NCBI RefSeq assembly: GCF_008727795.1
Contig: NZ_CP044222.1
Location: forward strand, 2,170,001-2,234,000
Length of the DNA: 64,000 bases
Direction of reading: 5' to 3'
Source of the DNA: Nitrincola iocasae
GTDB lineage: Bacteria; Pseudomonadota; Gammaproteobacteria; Pseudomonadales; Balneatricaceae
The translations under genes were made by a program, and so were the position numbers. Numbering within the stretch: position 1 is the first letter of the stretch; each line of letters begins with the position of its first letter. The notes below the pieces were generated by a model, which did no database searches, was not told where the DNA came from, and saw only the letters and a program-made list of their open reading frames with translations. Below, one piece after another: positions 1-9,577 of the stretch.

Positions 1-1141
1 GGGTAATCGCACGTGCCAGCACATTTTCCAACTCGCGTACATTACCGGGAAAACGATGCCGACACAGGCGTTCTTGCGCCTCGGCCGACAAACGTGGGGC
101 CGAACGCCCCATCTCTGTAGCCAGCTGCTGCAGAAAATACGCAGCCAGATAAGGGATATCCTCGGCATGCTCCCGCAGTGGCGGCACCCGTAGCTCAATC
201 ACATTGATACGGTAGTAGAGGTCTTCACGAAACTCGCCTGACTCCACTTTCGCGGCCAAGTCTTCATGAGTTGCACTAACAATACGCACATCAACAAACT
301 CTTCTTTTTGTGCCCCAACCGGCCTGACTGATTTTTCCTGAATAGCACGCAGCAGCTTCACTTGCATATCCAGAGGTAAGTCAGCCACCTCGTCAAGGAA
401 AAGTGTTCCCCCCTCCGCCGCCTGAAACAGCCCCTCTTTATGTTGAGTTGCACCAGTAAAGCTACCTTTACGATGACCAAAAAATTCACTTTCCATCAGA
501 TCAGCCGGAATAGCTCCACAGTTCACAGCAATAAAGGGTTTGTCACAACGGTGACTGCGATGGTGCAACATACGAGCAACCAGCTCTTTACCTGTGCCCG
601 ACTCGCCCGAAATATGCACGGGGGCCAGGCTGCGTGAAAGGCGGACAACCAGAGCACGTATTTTTTCAATCGCACGTGACTGCCCCATCAATTCAGGTCC
701 TGGGTCACATCCAGGAGCGATTTGCTGTTGTTTTTCCAATCTAACAGCAGACGTAACCAGATTACGTAACGTCTGCAACTCAACAGGCTTGTTCAGAAAA
801 TCAAAAGCACCGGCTTTGAGTGCCTCAATGGCACTACTCATATTGCCATGCGCCGTAATCATCGCGACAGGAATGTGTGAGTAGTATTTTTGGATGCGAT
901 AGATCAGATCCATACCGTTACCATCGGGCAGACGCATATCAGTCAGACAGAGTTGAATCCTCCCCTGTCCCTGCTGATCCAGCAATTGTAACGCTTCGGC
1001 CAGCGTCGCCGCCTCCAGGCAATCTACCTGCATTCGCGTCAAGGTCAGTCGGATCAACTCACGAATATCCGGTTCATCATCCACTACCAGCACTCTGGGT
1101 TGTACAACCCGAGACCGGTCAGTAGCGCTTACACTTTTCAT
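1..1141 (-). CDS. pilR: PilR, sigma-54 response regulator of type IV pili (3' part outside window)
   Basis: Response regulator that activates pilin transcription with sigma-54 when phosphorylated by PilS. About 380 residues are visible. A receiver domain begins near residue 18 (VLVVDDEPDI) with phospho-acceptor Asp in LTDMRLPDG, and an AAA+ domain follows with Walker A GESGTGKE, the sigma-54 contact loop GSFTGA and Walker B GGTLFLDEV. GSFTGA instead of GAFTGA is, as I recall, normal for PilR. The C-terminal Fis-type helix-turn-helix lies beyond base 1, so the gene is cut by the window and not necessarily broken. The ATG at 1141 shares one base with the pilS stop (TAATG), indicating translational coupling with the sensor kinase. 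Confidence 0.95.
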   Translation of the reverse strand, partial: MKSVSATDRSRVVQPRVLVVDDEPDIRELIRLTLTRMQVDCLEAATLAEALQLLDQQGQGRIQLCLTDMRLPDGNGMDLIYRIQKYYSHIPVAMITAHGNMSSAIEALKAGAFDFLNKPVELQTLRNLVTSAVRLEKQQQIAPGCDPGPELMGQSRAIEKIRALVVRLSRSLAPVHISGESGTGKELVARMLHHRSHRCDKPFIAVNCGAIPADLMESEFFGHRKGSFTGATQHKEGLFQAAEGGTLFLDEVADLPLDMQVKLLRAIQEKSVRPVGAQKEEFVDVRIVSATHEDLAAKVESGEFREDLYYRINVIELRVPPLREHAEDIPYLAAYFLQQLATEMGRSAPRLSAEAQERLCRHRFPGNVRELENVLARAIT

Positions 1142-2742
1142 TAATCAGACTCCCTGATAATCGCTTGTTGACCAAAACTTAATCTGAAACAGGTGTTTTC
1201 ATTTTGCTGCTGATGTGCAAGATGACATTGATTGGCTTGCGCAAGCTCTTTGGACAGATAAAGCCCCAGCCCGGTACCCTTACTTGTTGTGGTAAAAAAG
1301 GGCTCGAACAAACGTTCTTTTTCCTGTGGCTGAACCAGTGGTCCATTGTTAATGACCTCCAGATAACAGCCTCGTTTGGTGTCACCGGCCAGCAGCAGGG
1401 TCACTCTGGGTGAAGAAAGTGACTGACTGGCAAAATTCAATGCATTTTGACATAAATTGCTGAGAATCTGGTGCAGATGACCTGAATCGAAATACACTGT
1501 CAGCGGCTCGACACTCTGGTCATTGATTACCAATACGGAACGCGCCTCGGAATGCAAACAATATATTTCTTCAACAAAACTCTTTAAGTATTTGTTTAAT
1601 TGTATTTTTTCACCAAAAACTCTATCACGATTACCCAATTGCAGTACATCTTCAACTATCCTATTCACCCGTGCCGTATTCTCCTGAATAATATCAGTCA
1701 GACGCAAGTCTTCAGAGGGCAGCTTATCAGACTCAGCCAACAGCTCACCTGCATGGCGTATGGCGCTCAACGGATTACGAATTTCATGTGCAATACCGGC
1801 GGTTAACCGACCCAGTGCCGCCAGACGCAACTGCTGAGACTGATCATTAACCGCAGCGGCATCTTCAAGAAATATAAGTACACCGGTCTTGGTGTCATCG
1901 CCGGCACGCCCCACTTTGATCATTTGCACCAGCAGACTGGCAGGCAGGGTTTCAATCGAACTTTTTTCATAGCTCTGTCGCCCTTGCCCACGCCAAAGCC
2001 GCAATTGTAAATTCAGCTCTATACTAAATTGCTGCAAATGTGTGCCTAACATCTGCGAAGGCGCATCAAGCAAGCGCCTTGCAGCCCCATTCACCAGGCG
2101 CACATGATGCTGTTCATCCACCACAAGCACTCCAGTTGCCATCTGGCTGATCACCTGCTCGGTCAATTCAGACATATTGGCCAGATCAACGCCTCTGGAA
2201 TGAGCCAGATCCGCACTCTCACGGGCTTGTCGTGCTAAAACAGTAGCCAAAACTGATGTCACAATCAGCGTTAACCCCAATAGACCTGCCATGGAGTAGT
2301 TGTAAGCACTGGCCGTGCCATACAGCTGACTATAAAACTGCTGTCCCAGCACGGCCAGGGAAGCCAGCGCTGCAAAAAACACCGACATACGCCCTGCCAA
2401 CAGCATACTGGCATTGGCAATACTAACGACCATAAGCATACCAACACCACTGGCAACGCCTCCACTTGCATGCATCATCAGCGTAAATACCAGAATATCG
2501 ACACAGGTATAAAAATACACCTGCCATATATAGCCAGGGGTTCGCAACAACAAGGGATAGATCGCCAGGAGCGTCACCACAACATAAACTGAGGCCACTA
2601 CCAGGAACAGCCGCGGTGCCGTTTCTCCCAAAGGTTCAGGCAGATAGCCAGTAGAAATCAACACCATCAGCAACAATGCCAGTATAATCCGGTAAACCGT
2701 CAGCAGACGCATAATACGCCATGCTTTTTGACTTGCTTGCAT
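1141..2742 (-). CDS. pilS: PilS, membrane sensor histidine kinase for PilR
   Basis: Inner-membrane histidine kinase of 533 residues that controls PilR and so pilin expression. The N-terminal 170 residues are a block of about six hydrophobic segments, as in the PilS family, which senses pilin within the membrane. A PAS domain spans about 195-300. The H-box HEIRNPLSAIRH has its phospho-accepting His near residue 319. It is followed by a HATPase domain with an N-box (LSNLCQNALNFA) and the G-box KGTGLGLYLSKEL. It overlaps pilR by one base and is divergent from pilB, with 163 bp between the starts. A second ATG ten codons in could also be used, because the Shine-Dalgarno before either is weak. Confidence 0.95.
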   Translation of the reverse strand: MQASQKAWRIMRLLTVYRIILALLLMVLISTGYLPEPLGETAPRLFLVVASVYVVVTLLAIYPLLLRTPGYIWQVYFYTCVDILVFTLMMHASGGVASGVGMLMVVSIANASMLLAGRMSVFFAALASLAVLGQQFYSQLYGTASAYNYSMAGLLGLTLIVTSVLATVLARQARESADLAHSRGVDLANMSELTEQVISQMATGVLVVDEQHHVRLVNGAARRLLDAPSQMLGTHLQQFSIELNLQLRLWRGQGRQSYEKSSIETLPASLLVQMIKVGRAGDDTKTGVLIFLEDAAAVNDQSQQLRLAALGRLTAGIAHEIRNPLSAIRHAGELLAESDKLPSEDLRLTDIIQENTARVNRIVEDVLQLGNRDRVFGEKIQLNKYLKSFVEEIYCLHSEARSVLVINDQSVEPLTVYFDSGHLHQILSNLCQNALNFASQSLSSPRVTLLLAGDTKRGCYLEVINNGPLVQPQEKERLFEPFFTTTSKGTGLGLYLSKELAQANQCHLAHQQQNENTCFRLSFGQQAIIRESD

Positions 2743-2833
2743 AAACTGCTTATCCCATAGATGGCGTATCTGAATCCTTGCGCCGGATCAAATAAAGCCG
2801 CATTGCCCGCGACATAAGAGCCTAGGCAATTGA

Positions 2834-2853
2834 TAACTGTGATTAACTGTGAT
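2834..2853. repeat. Tandem 10-mer in the pilS-pilB divergent region
   Basis: TAACTGTGAT occurs twice head to tail without a gap in the intergenic region between the divergent pilS and pilB genes. The phase of exactly ten bases puts both copies on the same helix face, which would suit a regulator. No pilin gene (pilA) precedes pilB here. I see no convincing sigma-54 element in this gap. Confidence 0.4.
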
Positions 2854-2905
2854 TTGATTGCTATGCTGTAATATTATAAACAACTAGATTAGCTTGGGAG
2901 TTACT

Positions 2906-4624
2906 GTGGCACAAGGGGCTCAACCACTTAGCGGACTTGCCAGACGCCTTGTCATGGATGGTGTTTTTTCATCCGAAGTTGCAACAGATGCAATAAACAA
3001 GTCACGCGATGCCAAGCAACCATTTGTCAGCTATATCATTAAACAACGCCTGGTCAGTGCACACCGCGCCGCTTCAGCCGCTGCTGAAGAGTTTGGTCTG
3101 CCGTTGCTGGATCTGGATGCCATCCCCGGAGATTCACTCCCCAAAGAGATTGTTTCTGACGCTCTGATCACCAAGCACCACATTTTGCCCTTAATGAAAC
3201 GTGACAATCGTTTATTTGTTGCGGTGGCCGACCCAACCAATATGCAGGGCATTGATGAAATCAAATTCCAGACCGGCATCATTACTGAAGTTGTCATTGT
3301 AGAAGAAGATAAACTGTCAGCCGCACTGGATGTCTACCTCGATCAGCAACAAAGTTCTGCACTGGGTGACCTTGATGACGCTGATCTGGACAACCTTGAT
3401 ATTGACGATAGCTCTCAGAAAAAAGACGAAGAGCAGTCGGCTGAAGATGCAGCCAGTGAAGCGCCAATCGTGCGTTTTATCAATAAAGTGCTTATGGATG
3501 CGATCAAGACCGGCGCATCAGATATTCACTTTGAACCTTACGAAAAAAGCTACCGGGTACGCTGTCGTATCGATGGTATATTGCAAGAGGTGCATCGCCC
3601 ACCGATGAATCTGGCTACTCGTCTGGCAGCCCGACTCAAAGTCATGTCACAAATGGATATTTCCGAAAAGCGCGTGCCACAAGACGGGCGCATCAAGATG
3701 AAAATATCCAAGACTCGCGCCATTGATTTTCGTGTTAACTCGTTACCGACTCTCTGGGGCGAGAAAATTGTATTACGTATACTCGATCCGACCAGTGCCC
3801 AAATAGGTGTTGAAGCACTGGGCTTTGAGCCCGATCAGAAAAAAATCTACCTGACTACCCTGGAACAACCACAGGGCATGATTCTGGTTACAGGACCAAC
3901 TGGTTCTGGTAAAACCGTTACCCTCTATACCGGCTTGAACATTCTCAATACCGCTGAACGCAATATCTCAACTGCTGAAGACCCGGTCGAGATCAACATG
4001 GACGGCATCAACCAGGTACACGTGAATATCAAAGTGGGCCTGACCTTTGCTGAAGCCTTGCGCTCTTTCCTGCGACAGGACCCGGATGTCGTCATGGTTG
4101 GTGAGATACGCGATCTGGAAACAGCTGAAATTGCCATTAAAGCAGCACAAACTGGCCACATGGTTCTATCAACGCTACACACCAACAGCGCACCCGAGAC
4201 ACTGACGCGTCTGCGCAACATGGGTGTCCCGGCCTTTAACGTAGCCACCTCAGTCAGCCTGATAATAGCCCAGCGATTAGGACGGCGTTTATGTGAATCC
4301 TGTAAACGCCCGACTGACCTGCCGGAGGCCACACTGCTTGAGGAAGGGTTTAAACCCGATCAGATCCCTGACCTGCACCTTTACGAAGCAAATCATGAGG
4401 GTTGCTCAAAATGTAACCGTGGTTACAAGGGACGTGTCGGTATTTATGAGATGCTTGCCATGACACAAGAGGTTGCCGAATGTATTATGGAAAACGGCAA
4501 TTCACTGGATATATTACGCGTTGCACGCAAACAGGGATTCAAAACTCTCCGTGAATCCGGACTACTTAAAGTCGCCAATGGCCTGACTAGTCTTGAAGAA
4601 ATGAATCGCGTTATTAAAACCTGA
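2906..4624 (+). CDS. pilB: PilB, type IV pilus extension ATPase
   Basis: Cytoplasmic hexameric ATPase that powers pilus extension, about 572 residues. The N-terminal PilZ-like/GSPII_E N-domain is followed by an acidic linker (DLDDADLDNLDIDD). The ATPase core has Walker A GPTGSGKT near residue 332, an Asp box, Walker B and a His box (STLHTNSAPETLTRL). The C-terminal region has two Cys pairs (CESC and CSKC), the tetracysteine zinc site of the PilB/GspE family. The GTG at 2906 is chosen because GGGAG lies five bases upstream. The in-frame TTG at 2894 overlaps that ribosome binding site and would add four residues. It is the first gene of a pilB-pilC-pilD unit. Confidence 0.95.
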   Translation: MAQGAQPLSGLARRLVMDGVFSSEVATDAINKSRDAKQPFVSYIIKQRLVSAHRAASAAAEEFGLPLLDLDAIPGDSLPKEIVSDALITKHHILPLMKRDNRLFVAVADPTNMQGIDEIKFQTGIITEVVIVEEDKLSAALDVYLDQQQSSALGDLDDADLDNLDIDDSSQKKDEEQSAEDAASEAPIVRFINKVLMDAIKTGASDIHFEPYEKSYRVRCRIDGILQEVHRPPMNLATRLAARLKVMSQMDISEKRVPQDGRIKMKISKTRAIDFRVNSLPTLWGEKIVLRILDPTSAQIGVEALGFEPDQKKIYLTTLEQPQGMILVTGPTGSGKTVTLYTGLNILNTAERNISTAEDPVEINMDGINQVHVNIKVGLTFAEALRSFLRQDPDVVMVGEIRDLETAEIAIKAAQTGHMVLSTLHTNSAPETLTRLRNMGVPAFNVATSVSLIIAQRLGRRLCESCKRPTDLPEATLLEEGFKPDQIPDLHLYEANHEGCSKCNRGYKGRVGIYEMLAMTQEVAECIMENGNSLDILRVARKQGFKTLRESGLLKVANGLTSLEEMNRVIKT

Positions 4625-4641
4625 TAAGGGAAATAACTCAG

Positions 4642-5874
4642 ATGGCTACAGCAGCAAAAAAGGAAAAGAAAAAAGCCACGTTCCAATGGGAAGGCAAGGA
4701 TCGCAGTGGTAATCGCAGTAAGGGTAAAATCGACGCTGAAAATGTGGCAATTGCCAAATCATTGTTGCGCAAACAAGGCATCAACCCCAATAAGGTTTCC
4801 AAGCAAAGCAACATGTCGTTGCTGGGCAATAAAAACAAGCCGGTTAAACCGCTCGATGTCGCATTTTTCACCCGCCAGATGGCGACGATGATGAAATCGG
4901 GTGTTCCGCTGTTACAGGGTCTTGAGATTGTTGCCAACGGTACAGAAAAGCTAAAGCTCAAAGAACTCACGTACGATATACGTAACGAAGTGAATGGCGG
5001 CAGTGACTTTTCCACGGCGCTGAGCCGTCACCCGAAACAATTTGATGATCTGACCTGTTCTCTGGTCAGGGCTGGCGAACAGTCCGGTGCACTGGAAACC
5101 ATGCTCGACCGAATTGCCACCTACAAAGAAAAAATTGAATCACTGAAAGCCAAGATCAAAAAAGCCATGACCTACCCGGCGGCGGTGGTTGCCGTGGGTA
5201 TTATCGTTTCCGCCATTCTACTGGTTAAGGTTGTGCCACAGTTCCAGGACATTTTCAGCAGCTTTGGTGCTGACCTGCCAGCCTTCACCCTGTTTGTCAT
5301 TGGTCTGTCAGACCTGGCGCAGAAATACTGGTTTTTCGCCCTGATCGGCTTTGTTCTGCTCGGTTTTGGGTTTACCAAGCTGATGGAGAAATCACAAAAA
5401 TTCCATGATGCCGTAGACCGCTTTGTGCTCAAGATTCCGGTATTGGGTGCCATCCTGTACAAGGCCGCTATTGCGCGTTTTTCACGCACCCTGTCCACCA
5501 CCTTTGCCGCTGGTGTTCCGCTGGTTTCAGCACTCGATTCAGCCGCCGGGGCGGCAGGCAATGTGGTTTTCAGAACAGCGATCATTCAGGTACGTAACGG
5601 GGTATCCACCGGTCAGTCTTTGCAGAATGCGGTTAATATGACGGGCATCTTTCCTGCCATGGTGACGCAAATGATCTCCATAGGCGAGGAAGCGGGTTCA
5701 CTGGATACCATGCTGGACAAAATTGCCTCTTTTTACGAAGAGGAGGTCGACAATGCCGTTGATAACCTGTCCAGCCTGCTTGAACCTTTAATCATGGTCG
5801 TACTGGGCACTCTGGTCGGGGGTCTGGTTATCGCCATGTACCTGCCAATCTTCCAGTTGGGTAATGTTGTCTAA
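4642..5874 (+). CDS. pilC: PilC, inner-membrane platform protein of type IV pili
   Basis: Polytopic inner-membrane protein of 410 residues that couples PilB and PilT ATPases to pilin insertion. It contains the duplicated GspF domain: the first copy around residues 75-195 (FFTRQMATMMKSGVPLLQGLE) and the second around 278-400 (RFSRTLSTTFAAGVPLVSALD). Each copy is followed by hydrophobic segments, and the protein ends in a final transmembrane helix. The Lys-rich N-terminus is cytoplasmic. It starts 17 bp after pilB, is followed by pilD after 15 bp, and has the length typical of the family. Confidence 0.96.
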   Translation: MATAAKKEKKKATFQWEGKDRSGNRSKGKIDAENVAIAKSLLRKQGINPNKVSKQSNMSLLGNKNKPVKPLDVAFFTRQMATMMKSGVPLLQGLEIVANGTEKLKLKELTYDIRNEVNGGSDFSTALSRHPKQFDDLTCSLVRAGEQSGALETMLDRIATYKEKIESLKAKIKKAMTYPAAVVAVGIIVSAILLVKVVPQFQDIFSSFGADLPAFTLFVIGLSDLAQKYWFFALIGFVLLGFGFTKLMEKSQKFHDAVDRFVLKIPVLGAILYKAAIARFSRTLSTTFAAGVPLVSALDSAAGAAGNVVFRTAIIQVRNGVSTGQSLQNAVNMTGIFPAMVTQMISIGEEAGSLDTMLDKIASFYEEEVDNAVDNLSSLLEPLIMVVLGTLVGGLVIAMYLPIFQLGNVV

Positions 5875-5889
5875 GGTTTACCAACATAT

Positions 5890-6744
5890 ATGTTAATGTT
5901 TGAACTCTTTGCGGCCCACACCTGGTGGGCCGTTTTCTTCGCTCTGCTGCTGGCTTTGTTGGTAGGCAGTTTTCTGAATGTAGTTATTTTGCGTTTACCG
6001 GTAATGATGGAGCGTGAATGGCAAGCGGCCATTGCCGCAGACTCAACTACGACGAAACCGCAAGACAACTTCAACCTGGCAGTTCCACGCTCGCGTTGCA
6101 ACCACTGTGGGCATTTGATTCGCTGGTATGAAAATATTCCTGTGATCAGTTGGCTGGCCTTACGGGGCAAGTGCAGCTCATGCAGCAGCGTGATCAGCCC
6201 TCGCTATCCGTTGATTGAGCTGCTCAGTGGTCTTCTATGTGCATTCATTGCCTGGCAGTACGGTATAACGCTGACAGGACTGGCGCTGATGTTGCTGACC
6301 TGGGCATTGATTGCCTTGACGTTTATCGATATAGACCACCAACTCCTGCCCGACAGTATTACCCTGCCGCTGCTCTGGCTGGGATTACTACTTAACAGCT
6401 TTGAAGTATTTACTACACTTGGCAACGCCGTCTGGGGTGCTGCATTAGGCTACCTGGCGCTCTGGTGTGTCTATTGGGCGTTTAAACTGTTGACCGGCAA
6501 GGAAGGCATGGGTTACGGCGACTTTAAGCTCCTGGCCGCACTGGGCGCCTGGGGTGGGGCCATCAGCTTACCCATGATTATTTTGTTCTCATCGGTAGCT
6601 GGCGTTCTACTGGCGGGTGGCATGATCGCACTGCGTAAGCATCAGGCCGCAAACCCTTTGCCTTTTGGCCCTTATCTGGCCATTGCCGGCTGGTTTGCAA
6701 TACTCTGGGGCGAGCCAATCATGCGCTGGTACCTAAGTAGTTAA
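5890..6744 (+). CDS. pilD: PilD, prepilin peptidase and N-methyltransferase
   Basis: Inner-membrane aspartyl protease of 284 residues that cleaves prepilins and type II pseudopilins and methylates the new N-terminal Phe. The cytoplasmic loop has four Cys at residues 70, 73, 95 and 98 (CNHC and CSSC), the zinc site of bifunctional enzymes. Catalytic Asp residues lie in FIDIDHQLLPD and in GMGYGDFKLL (the GxGD motif). Hydrophobic segments surround them. It closes the pilBCD unit. The coaE and yacG genes that often follow pilD are absent, and a convergent iron-transport operon begins 31 bp later. Confidence 0.96.
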   Translation: MLMFELFAAHTWWAVFFALLLALLVGSFLNVVILRLPVMMEREWQAAIAADSTTTKPQDNFNLAVPRSRCNHCGHLIRWYENIPVISWLALRGKCSSCSSVISPRYPLIELLSGLLCAFIAWQYGITLTGLALMLLTWALIALTFIDIDHQLLPDSITLPLLWLGLLLNSFEVFTTLGNAVWGAALGYLALWCVYWAFKLLTGKEGMGYGDFKLLAALGAWGGAISLPMIILFSSVAGVLLAGGMIALRKHQAANPLPFGPYLAIAGWFAILWGEPIMRWYLSS

Positions 6745-6775
6745 GGCTAAGTCCTGCAGCAGTGTCATCGACTTA

Positions 6776-7858
6776 TTAGCCTGACAGTACTGAACCACCA
6801 CGCAGCACATTAATGTTTACCCAGCTACCAACCTCAAAGTTCTGATGACGCGGTGCGATAACACAGTACTGTACGCCATCACGTTCCAGCGTGTAGAAGT
6901 AATCATGACCACGAAACTCCCGGGAGATCACCCGAGCCGCTGCATCACAGCGAGGTGCTGGACTCAAATGCAGGTCTTCAGGGCGTACCGACATCTGCAC
7001 CTGCCCCTGTAGACTTTTCTCAACCTGCAACTGGCCCAGTGGTGTATTGACAAAGCCATCCAGCGCATCGCCATAAAGCAGATTGGTATGCCCCAGAAAA
7101 CGGGCCACAAAGGCATTGGCAGGATGCTGATACACCTGCTGGGGCGTATCGGTCTGAACCAGAAAACCCTGATTCATCACCCCCACCTTATCAGCAAAGG
7201 TGAGCGCTTCTGCCTGATCGTGTGTCACCAGAATCACCGTTGTACCAGAACGCTTAAACAGCGCACGCATTTCATTACGGGTTGATTCACGTAATGAAGC
7301 ATCCAGGTTAGAAAAAGGCTCATCCAGTAGTACCAGTTCTGGTTCAGCCGCCAGTGTACGGGCCAGAGCTACGCGCTGTTGCTGCCCACCGGATAACTCA
7401 TTAGGGTAACGCTGACGTAGTGTATCCAGGCGCATCAACTCCAGCCAGCTGGTAGCTTTATCGGCACGCTCGCCCTTAGGAGTATCACGCATGGCAAACA
7501 TGACATTTTGCTCAATGGTCATGTGTGGGAATAACGCGTAATCCTGAAACACTATGCCGATTTTACGCTGCTGCGGTGTCAGATGGGTTACTTCGCGCCC
7601 CTGCAAAAAAATCTGACCGCTATCAGCCTGCTCAAAACCGGCAATCATCCGCAGTGTGGTAGTTTTGCCACAGCCACTGGGCCCTAACAAGGCTAATATT
7701 TCACCCTTATGCAAAGTAAACGACAAATCATTCACCGCCAGAGCATCGTCACGGCGGTAACGCTTATTCAGATGCAGCGCCTGAATCTGAATATCACGCG
7801 TATCAATCGCCGGGTCTTCAATCTGAATAGCCCCTGTAACCATTTGCTGACTGTTCAT
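6776..7858 (-). CDS. fbpC: FbpC-type Fe(III) ABC transporter ATP-binding protein
   Basis: ATPase of a ferric iron importer, 360 residues. It shows Walker A GPSGCGKTT, the Q-loop, signature LSGGQQQRVALARTL, Walker B LVLLDEPFSNLDA and switch His (VTHDQAEA). A C-terminal TOBE-like region (VQMSVRPEDLHL) follows. It is the last gene of the operon, overlapping the permease stop by four bases (ATGA). The ferric assignment rests mainly on the neighbouring binding protein and the two-module permease. A spermidine or thiamine importer has the same domain layout but a different binding protein. Confidence 0.9.
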   Translation of the reverse strand: MNSQQMVTGAIQIEDPAIDTRDIQIQALHLNKRYRRDDALAVNDLSFTLHKGEILALLGPSGCGKTTTLRMIAGFEQADSGQIFLQGREVTHLTPQQRKIGIVFQDYALFPHMTIEQNVMFAMRDTPKGERADKATSWLELMRLDTLRQRYPNELSGGQQQRVALARTLAAEPELVLLDEPFSNLDASLRESTRNEMRALFKRSGTTVILVTHDQAEALTFADKVGVMNQGFLVQTDTPQQVYQHPANAFVARFLGHTNLLYGDALDGFVNTPLGQLQVEKSLQGQVQMSVRPEDLHLSPAPRCDAAARVISREFRGHDYFYTLERDGVQYCVIAPRHQNFEVGSWVNINVLRGGSVLSG

Positions 7859-9471
7859 TGACTCCCCTTGATTTTTTCACGATTCAAGACCATGCCCACA
7901 GACAGACCAGAGAAAAGCACTATCGCAGCCGCAAAAGGCGCGGCCTCAGCCATTAACCCTTCGGAAGTGCGCGAGAACACCGTCACAGCCAGTGTACTAT
8001 ACCCTGTCGGCGCCAGTAGAAAGGTAATCGGCAGCTCTTTCATGCAGAATAGAAAAACCAGCGCCAAAGAGGCTAGAATACCACGGCGCAGGCGTGGAAA
8101 AACAACATAGAAAAATGTACTCACTGGACCATAGCCTAATGAATACGCCGCTTCTTCAGTGTTCGGCCGGGTTTGAATAATTGCACTGCGAATCGGCCCC
8201 ATCGCTAACGCCAGTGTCGCCAGCGTCCAGGCAAAAATCAATAATCCCAGCGTCTGATAAAAGAAATACGCTGTCTGCAATGCAAAAAACACCATAGCAA
8301 GTGCCAATGTCAGTGGTGGCAAGGCATAACCTATATAGGTTGATTGCTCTATCGCGCTGGTCAGGCGTGAAGGATAGCGAACCGACAAGTAACAAACCGG
8401 CAAGGCCATAGTTGCCGCCAGGACAGCCGCTGGAGCAGCGGCGGCAGCAGAGCGCAAGAAAGTCCAGGGCACCTGAAGAAACACACTTATATCCGGTGGG
8501 ACCACAATCACCCAATAAGACAACATGGCTATGGGCAGTCCAATAGAGGCAGCAAAAACAAAGCCTATATAGATCCATGCAGGCAAGGCCAGCTTACCTA
8601 AACGCTGGGGAGCCGCAGAACGCGCAACACCACTACCCACACTGGCAAGCCGTTTACGCTTGAGCAAATAAGCTTCCATAACCAGAAAGCTGGCGGCAAG
8701 CACCAATAGCATAATGGACAACCAGGCCGCATAAATTCGATCAAATGCGCCTGAATACTGGGTAAAAATCGCATAACTGAAAGCTTCATAACGCATCAGC
8801 GCAACCGCACCGAAATCACCCAGCACATAAAGCCCTACCACTAAATAACCTGCCAGCAAAGCGGGCATCAGGTGCGGCAGCATAATCTTGCGGAATACTT
8901 CAGCTCGGGAATAACCAAGACTCTGAGCACTTTCTTCCAGGCTAGTGTCCAACCCAAGCAGTGCAGCACGAAGATTCAGAAAAATATACGGAAAAGTATA
9001 AAGCGCCAAAGCCCACACAGCGCCCCAGTAGCCAGAAATATTCTGCACTTGTATGCCAAACACCTGCGACAATACACCCAGGTTTCCACCGACGCCCAAC
9101 AACGCATAAGCCATGACATACCCAGGTACTGCAAGCGGCACTACAGCCATAATAGTCAGTAAACGTTTGGCGCGGATATCACTGCGAGTTACCAGCCAAG
9201 CCAAGGGTAATGCCAGAAAAGTGCAAATAAATAACACGCCACCGGCTAAGGCCAGGGTATTGAGAAGCAGTTGAAAGTTTCGCGGACGGAAAACCAGCTC
9301 CATCAATTGATCAGGCTCAGCTTGCCCTGCGCGAAGGAAAAGATACAGCAGAGGAATAATCATGCAAACCGATACAGCAACAGCAGGTACCAGCAAATAC
9401 AGAGGGGGACGTTTAACTTTGACTTGTAATGATTCGTGCTTACCAGCCTCTACCTTACTATGATTATGCAT
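7855..9471 (-). CDS. fbpB: FbpB-type Fe(III) ABC transporter permease, two-module
   Basis: Fused double permease of about 538 residues and 12 predicted membrane helices. Two BPD_transp_1 modules each carry an EAA loop (EESAQSLGYSRAEVFRKIMLP and EEAAYSLGYGPVSTFFYVVFP), as expected for FbpB, which forms the whole channel alone. The ATG at 9471 is preferred: GGGTGG lies just upstream. The in-frame TTG at 9546, which would add 25 residues, sits inside a strong hairpin and gives an odd N-terminus. It lies between fbpA and fbpC on the same strand. Confidence 0.9.
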   Translation of the reverse strand: MHNHSKVEAGKHESLQVKVKRPPLYLLVPAVAVSVCMIIPLLYLFLRAGQAEPDQLMELVFRPRNFQLLLNTLALAGGVLFICTFLALPLAWLVTRSDIRAKRLLTIMAVVPLAVPGYVMAYALLGVGGNLGVLSQVFGIQVQNISGYWGAVWALALYTFPYIFLNLRAALLGLDTSLEESAQSLGYSRAEVFRKIMLPHLMPALLAGYLVVGLYVLGDFGAVALMRYEAFSYAIFTQYSGAFDRIYAAWLSIMLLVLAASFLVMEAYLLKRKRLASVGSGVARSAAPQRLGKLALPAWIYIGFVFAASIGLPIAMLSYWVIVVPPDISVFLQVPWTFLRSAAAAAPAAVLAATMALPVCYLSVRYPSRLTSAIEQSTYIGYALPPLTLALAMVFFALQTAYFFYQTLGLLIFAWTLATLALAMGPIRSAIIQTRPNTEEAAYSLGYGPVSTFFYVVFPRLRRGILASLALVFLFCMKELPITFLLAPTGYSTLAVTVFSRTSEGLMAEAAPFAAAIVLFSGLSVGMVLNREKIKGSQ

Positions 9472-9535
9472 TACCACCCACTTCAACAAACATCTCTGGC
9501 TAGAACTCTGGTAACGCAACTGCTGAAAACACATA

Positions 9536-9565
9536 ACCGGTAGCAATGCCAGGACTGCTACCGGT
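9536..9565 (-). terminator. Intercistronic hairpin between fbpA and fbpB
   Basis: A perfect 10-bp inverted repeat (ACCGGTAGCA and TGCTACCGGT) with a 10-nt loop lies directly after the fbpA stop. On the transcribed strand it is followed by TTATGTGTTTT, a weak T-rich tract. This is likely a partial terminator or an mRNA-stabilising stem that keeps fbpA message above that of the permease. Confidence 0.7.
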
Positions 9566-9577
9566 CAGCTGTCTCAG

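Noticed and set aside
6745..6782. Possible terminator between convergent pilD and fbpC
   Set aside because: GGCTAAGTC can pair with GACTTATTAGCC only with a bulge, and no T-tract follows, so it was not called.
9472..9546. N-terminal extension of FbpB from TTG at 9546
   Set aside because: The codon lies inside the fbpA-fbpB hairpin, and an ATG with GGGTGG upstream exists at 9471.
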